NCBI GenBank assembly: GCA_022510525.1
Contig: JAFLTH010000002.1
Coordinates: forward strand, 1-64,000
Length of the DNA stretch: 64,000 nucleotides
Reading direction: 5' to 3'
From: Lachnospiraceae bacterium
GTDB lineage: Bacteria; Bacillota; Clostridia; Lachnospirales; Lachnospiraceae
The notes under the pieces were generated by a model. That model ran no database searches. It was not told where the DNA came from and was given only the letters and a program-made list of their open reading frames with translations. This document shows positions 60,562-64,000 of the stretch, one piece after another. Both the position numbers and the translations under genes were made by a program. How positions within the stretch are numbered: position 1 is the stretch's first letter; each line of letters begins with the position of its first letter.

Positions 60562-61710
60562 ATGAGAATGAATAAGATAAAAAGAATAGTATTAATCGGT
60601 CCCATCTATCCTTATAACAGCGGTATTGCCCACTATACGGGACTATTGTATAAGGCATTACTTAAAAACGGATATGAAGTATCGATGCATTCGTTTAAAT
60701 TTCAATATCCAAAATTTCTTTTTAAAAAAGAGCAGAAAGACGAGCGCAGTTCGCAGTTCAAAGTGGATAATGTTAATTACAGCATCCATACCATGAATCC
60801 GTTTAACTGGTTTAATGTGGCCCATCAGATTAAAAAATTTAATACGGATTTAATAATTTCCCAGTGGTGGCATCCTTATTTTGTACCCTGCTTTTTTACG
60901 TTATTCAAATTACTTGGCAGATACAAGCTCTTGTTTGTCTGCCATAATGTATTTCCGCATGAGCGTTTTCCGCTTGACAGGTTTCTTGCAAAATTAGTGC
61001 TTAGGCAGGGAGATTATTTTATTACACAGTCTAAAATGGATGCAAATGACCTTCGTTCCATCAAAAAGGATGCGGAGCCGATAGTAACTCCTCATCCGAC
61101 TTATAATGCGTTTAAAATTTCCGATATGTCTAAGGCGGATGCAAGGAAAATACTTAATATAGATGAGAAAGCCAATATAATGCTTTTCTTTGGATTTGTA
61201 CGGGAGTATAAAGGGCTAAAGTATATGCTACAGGCAATGCCTGCTATTAAGAAGAGCGTTCCGGATGCCGAACTATGGATAGTTGGAGATTTCGGTGATA
61301 AAAAAGAGAGCTACTATAATATGATTGATTCATTGGGGATAAAGGATTCTGTCAAAACAGTGGAAGGCTTTGTTGCAGATGCGGAGGTTGAGAAATACTT
61401 TGCTGCCTGCGATCTTGTAGTGCTGCCCTATGTATCCGCTACTCAAAGCGGTATTGTGCCGATGGCATTTGGTTTTGGCAGACCGGTACTGGTCACCAAT
61501 GTGGGCGGATTACCGGATGTTGTGACTGATAATAAGACCGGATATGTCGTTAAGTCGAGGTCACACAGTGAAATATCAGATAAGGCTATAGATTTCTTTA
61601 ATAATAACCGTGCTGATGAATTTATTGAAAATATAATAAATGAAGAAGACAGATTTTCCTGGGATACCTTTGTGAAAAAATTAACAAAGTTGGTGGAGGA
61701 GGATACATGA
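60562..61710 (+). CDS. Glycosyltransferase family 4
   Basis: GPIYPYNSGIAHYTGLLYKAL, VVLPYVSATQSGIVPMAFGFGRPVLVTNVGGLPDVV. Confidence 0.9.
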   Translation: MRMNKIKRIVLIGPIYPYNSGIAHYTGLLYKALLKNGYEVSMHSFKFQYPKFLFKKEQKDERSSQFKVDNVNYSIHTMNPFNWFNVAHQIKKFNTDLIISQWWHPYFVPCFFTLFKLLGRYKLLFVCHNVFPHERFPLDRFLAKLVLRQGDYFITQSKMDANDLRSIKKDAEPIVTPHPTYNAFKISDMSKADARKILNIDEKANIMLFFGFVREYKGLKYMLQAMPAIKKSVPDAELWIVGDFGDKKESYYNMIDSLGIKDSVKTVEGFVADAEVEKYFAACDLVVLPYVSATQSGIVPMAFGFGRPVLVTNVGGLPDVVTDNKTGYVVKSRSHSEISDKAIDFFNNNRADEFIENIINEEDRFSWDTFVKKLTKLVEEDT

Positions 61711-62654
61711 AGCTGATAATACAAATCCCATGCTATAATGAGGCGGAGACGTTGGAAATAGCCCTAAATGACCTGCCTAAGCATATTGACGGAATAGATG
61801 AAATAGAGTATTTGATTATCAACGATGGAAGTAAGGACAACACGGTTCAGGTTGCAAAAAACTGGGGTGTTCATCATGTTGTTAATTTCAGATGCAATAA
61901 GGGACTTGCAAAAGGTTTTATGGCAGGTTTGGATGCCTGTCTTGAAGCTGGGGCGGATATTATAGTTAATACTGATGCCGATAATCAATACTGTGGGGAA
62001 GATATAGCGAAATTGATTGCTCCTATTTTGAAAGAAGAGGCGGATATTGTAATTGGTGAACGTCCTATTGACGATATAGAGCATTTCTCTTTTATCAAGA
62101 AGAAACTTCAGCATTTAGGAAGCTGGGTGGTAAGAAAGGCATCGAATACCGATATACCGGATGCACCGAGCGGTTTCCGCGCATTCAGCAGGGATGCGGC
62201 TATACGTATAAATGTGGTTAATGACTATACCTACACTTTGGAGACGATAGTGCAGGCGGGCAGAAACAGGATGGCGATTACAAGCGTGCCGATAAGAACT
62301 AATCCGGAACTTAGAGAGTCACGCTTATTCCATAGTATGTGGGGATATGTAAAAAAATCCGTTCTGACTATTTTACGTGCTTTTATGTGGTACAAGCCTC
62401 TGTATTGTTTTGGTTTAGTTTCTGTCATACCAACTATAATAGGTCTGAGTGTGGGAATACGTTTCCTAATATTCTTTTTTAACGGAAGGGGAAGCGGTCA
62501 TGTACAGTCACTTATTCTGGCATGTACCTTACTGATTATAGGCTTTATTACCTTTGTGATAGGACTCTTGGCAGATGTTATTGCAGCTAACAGGAAGATT
62601 CTGGAAGATACCCAGTATCAGATTAGAAAACTGCGTTATGATAAAGATAAATAG
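61707..62654 (+). CDS. GT2 polyprenyl-phosphate glycosyltransferase with C-terminal TMs
   Basis: IIQIPCYNEAETLEIALNDLP, NDGSKDNTVQVA, NTDADNQY; ATGA overlap with previous gene. Confidence 0.92.
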   Translation: MKLIIQIPCYNEAETLEIALNDLPKHIDGIDEIEYLIINDGSKDNTVQVAKNWGVHHVVNFRCNKGLAKGFMAGLDACLEAGADIIVNTDADNQYCGEDIAKLIAPILKEEADIVIGERPIDDIEHFSFIKKKLQHLGSWVVRKASNTDIPDAPSGFRAFSRDAAIRINVVNDYTYTLETIVQAGRNRMAITSVPIRTNPELRESRLFHSMWGYVKKSVLTILRAFMWYKPLYCFGLVSVIPTIIGLSVGIRFLIFFFNGRGSGHVQSLILACTLLIIGFITFVIGLLADVIAANRKILEDTQYQIRKLRYDKDK

Positions 62655-62698
62655 TAGATATATCGTGCTGTACTAAGAGAGGCAGGAAGTAATAAAAC

Positions 62699-63790
62699 AT
62701 GAAAGTAGGAACAATAACATTTCATTTCGTGAATAATTTCGGCGGTGCATTGCAGGCGTATGCTCTGCAAAAGACTATAGCTGACGAATGCAGAACGGAA
62801 GTTGAGATAATAGATTATAGAAATTGGTTTATAAGGTTTACCGATACTGTGCGCCTGTTTCCCATTACCACCAATAAGAAGGAATTTCGTTCAGGACTAA
62901 AAACAATGAAGCAGAGGCTTCGTAGAGTGCGGCGGATGAAAAAATTTATCCGCAGTAAATGTAAATTGACAAGATTATATAGTAGTGGACTGGCACTTAG
63001 GGCAAATGTACCGGACTGTGATAAATTCGTGTGCGGAAGCGACCAGATATGGAATCCGTTTCTTACTTGCGGACTGGCGCAGCCCTACTTTTTAGGCTTT
63101 GTCAAAGATATGAATAAGAAGATTGCCTATGCTCCCAGTTTTGGAAGTAATAAAATGCTGGCTATACAGGCTAAGAAAATAAAAAAATATTTGAATGATT
63201 TTAACGCTGTATCTGTCCGTGAACATGATGGGGCAGTCTTAGTTAAGATGCTGACCGGGAAAGATGCCGTGCAACTGATCGATCCTGCTTTTTTATTAAA
63301 AAAAGAAGATTGGGATGCCATTTCGGTAAAACCGCGTATTAAAGGCAGATATATACTTCTGTATATCATGCAGCGTGATGATAATGTATATCATTATGCA
63401 AAGAAGATTAAAGAGAAGCTTGGAATACAGCTTGTGGAAATCAGCAGATATGGCTATAAACCCGATTTTGTTGATGTAAGCCTGATTGATATAGGTCCGG
63501 GAGAGTTTATAGGTCTGTTTCAGAATGCTGATTATATATGTACCAACTCTTATCACGGGTTGATATTTTCGCTTATATTTGAAAAGGAATTTTGTCAGAT
63601 ACCCTGTAAGAAGTTTTATTTAAGGATTAATAACCTTCTTAAACTGCTTCGTATCAATACATCAGAGGTGCTTAATGAGGGAGAATCCTTAAGTGCACGT
63701 TATAATAAACAGGCGGTTCGCGAAACAATATCAGCAGAAAGGGAAAAGGCGGTTAGGTACCTAAAGAGGAATATTTTAGAGGAAGGATAA
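62699..63790 (+). CDS. Polysaccharide pyruvyl transferase family protein
   Basis: NFGGALQAYALQKTI, VCGSDQIWNPF, VSVREHDGAVLV, TNSYHGLIFSLIF. Confidence 0.9.
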   Translation: MKVGTITFHFVNNFGGALQAYALQKTIADECRTEVEIIDYRNWFIRFTDTVRLFPITTNKKEFRSGLKTMKQRLRRVRRMKKFIRSKCKLTRLYSSGLALRANVPDCDKFVCGSDQIWNPFLTCGLAQPYFLGFVKDMNKKIAYAPSFGSNKMLAIQAKKIKKYLNDFNAVSVREHDGAVLVKMLTGKDAVQLIDPAFLLKKEDWDAISVKPRIKGRYILLYIMQRDDNVYHYAKKIKEKLGIQLVEISRYGYKPDFVDVSLIDIGPGEFIGLFQNADYICTNSYHGLIFSLIFEKEFCQIPCKKFYLRINNLLKLLRINTSEVLNEGESLSARYNKQAVRETISAEREKAVRYLKRNILEEG

Positions 63791-63801
63791 GCGGAGAATA
63801 G

Positions 63802-64000
63802 ATGATTCAAGTATTACCGGATAAAAAACAGGACTGCTGCGGCTGTAGCGCCTGTGCACAAATATGCCCGAAGGATTGCATTGCTATGACAGAAGATAAT
63901 GAGGGTTTTGCCTATCCTGAAATTGATACAAATAAATGTATTGGCTGTAATCTATGTGAGAAAACATGTCCGATTATCGTAAAGAAGAATATTAATGAGC
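63802..64000 (+). CDS. Coenzyme F420 hydrogenase/dehydrogenase beta-like 2x[4Fe-4S] protein, N-terminal part only (truncated by window)
   Basis: Read directly: MIQVLPDKKQDCCGCSACAQICPKDCIAMTEDNEGFAYPEIDTNKCIGCNLCEKTCPIIVKK; two CxxCxxCxxxCP motifs; absent from ORF track because no stop in window. Confidence 0.85.
   Translation, partial: MIQVLPDKKQDCCGCSACAQICPKDCIAMTEDNEGFAYPEIDTNKCIGCNLCEKTCPIIVKKNINE

Noticed and set aside
1-64000. CRISPR array, tRNA/rRNA, transposase, prophage genes
   Set aside because: Looked for regularly spaced direct repeats, rRNA/tRNA-like sequences and IS/phage protein motifs; none recognised.

Overview
The window is a single, entirely + strand, surface-glycan (capsule/exopolysaccharide/cell-wall polysaccharide) biosynthesis mega-locus of about 52 CDSs, most likely from a Firmicute (Lachnospiraceae-like by protein style; inference only). 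It encodes two priming sugar-phosphate transferases (PglC-like at 128 and WbaP/WcaJ-like at 30477), about twenty glycosyltransferases (many GT4 and GT2, three GT11-like, GT17-like, a GT26-GT4 fusion, a GT-D-fold/DUF1792 type, a NodZ/O-fucosyltransferase-like type), two ABC lipid-oligosaccharide flippases, two Wzx-type flippases, two Wzy-like polymerase/ligases, large GT-C/YfhO-like membrane proteins and a GtrB/GtrA/GT-C cassette. Modification enzymes are abundant: nucleotide-sugar dehydrogenase and epimerase, an ATP-grasp-HAD fusion, two deacetylase-like proteins, a formyltransferase, two AsnB amidotransferases, an SGNH-like protein, an acyltransferase-3, three pyruvyltransferase-family proteins, a methyltransferase, a radical SAM/SPASM protein and a cytoplasmic GH88/GH105-like hydrolase. 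A truncated F420-hydrogenase-beta-like ferredoxin CDS runs off the right edge. The non-coding space holds a 186-bp near-palindromic repeat (34032-34217). Its right half recurs at the left edge (1-96), at almost the same distance from the following start codon. Three other long intergenic hairpin structures and two extended -10 promoters are also present. No rRNA, tRNA, CRISPR array or transposase was seen.
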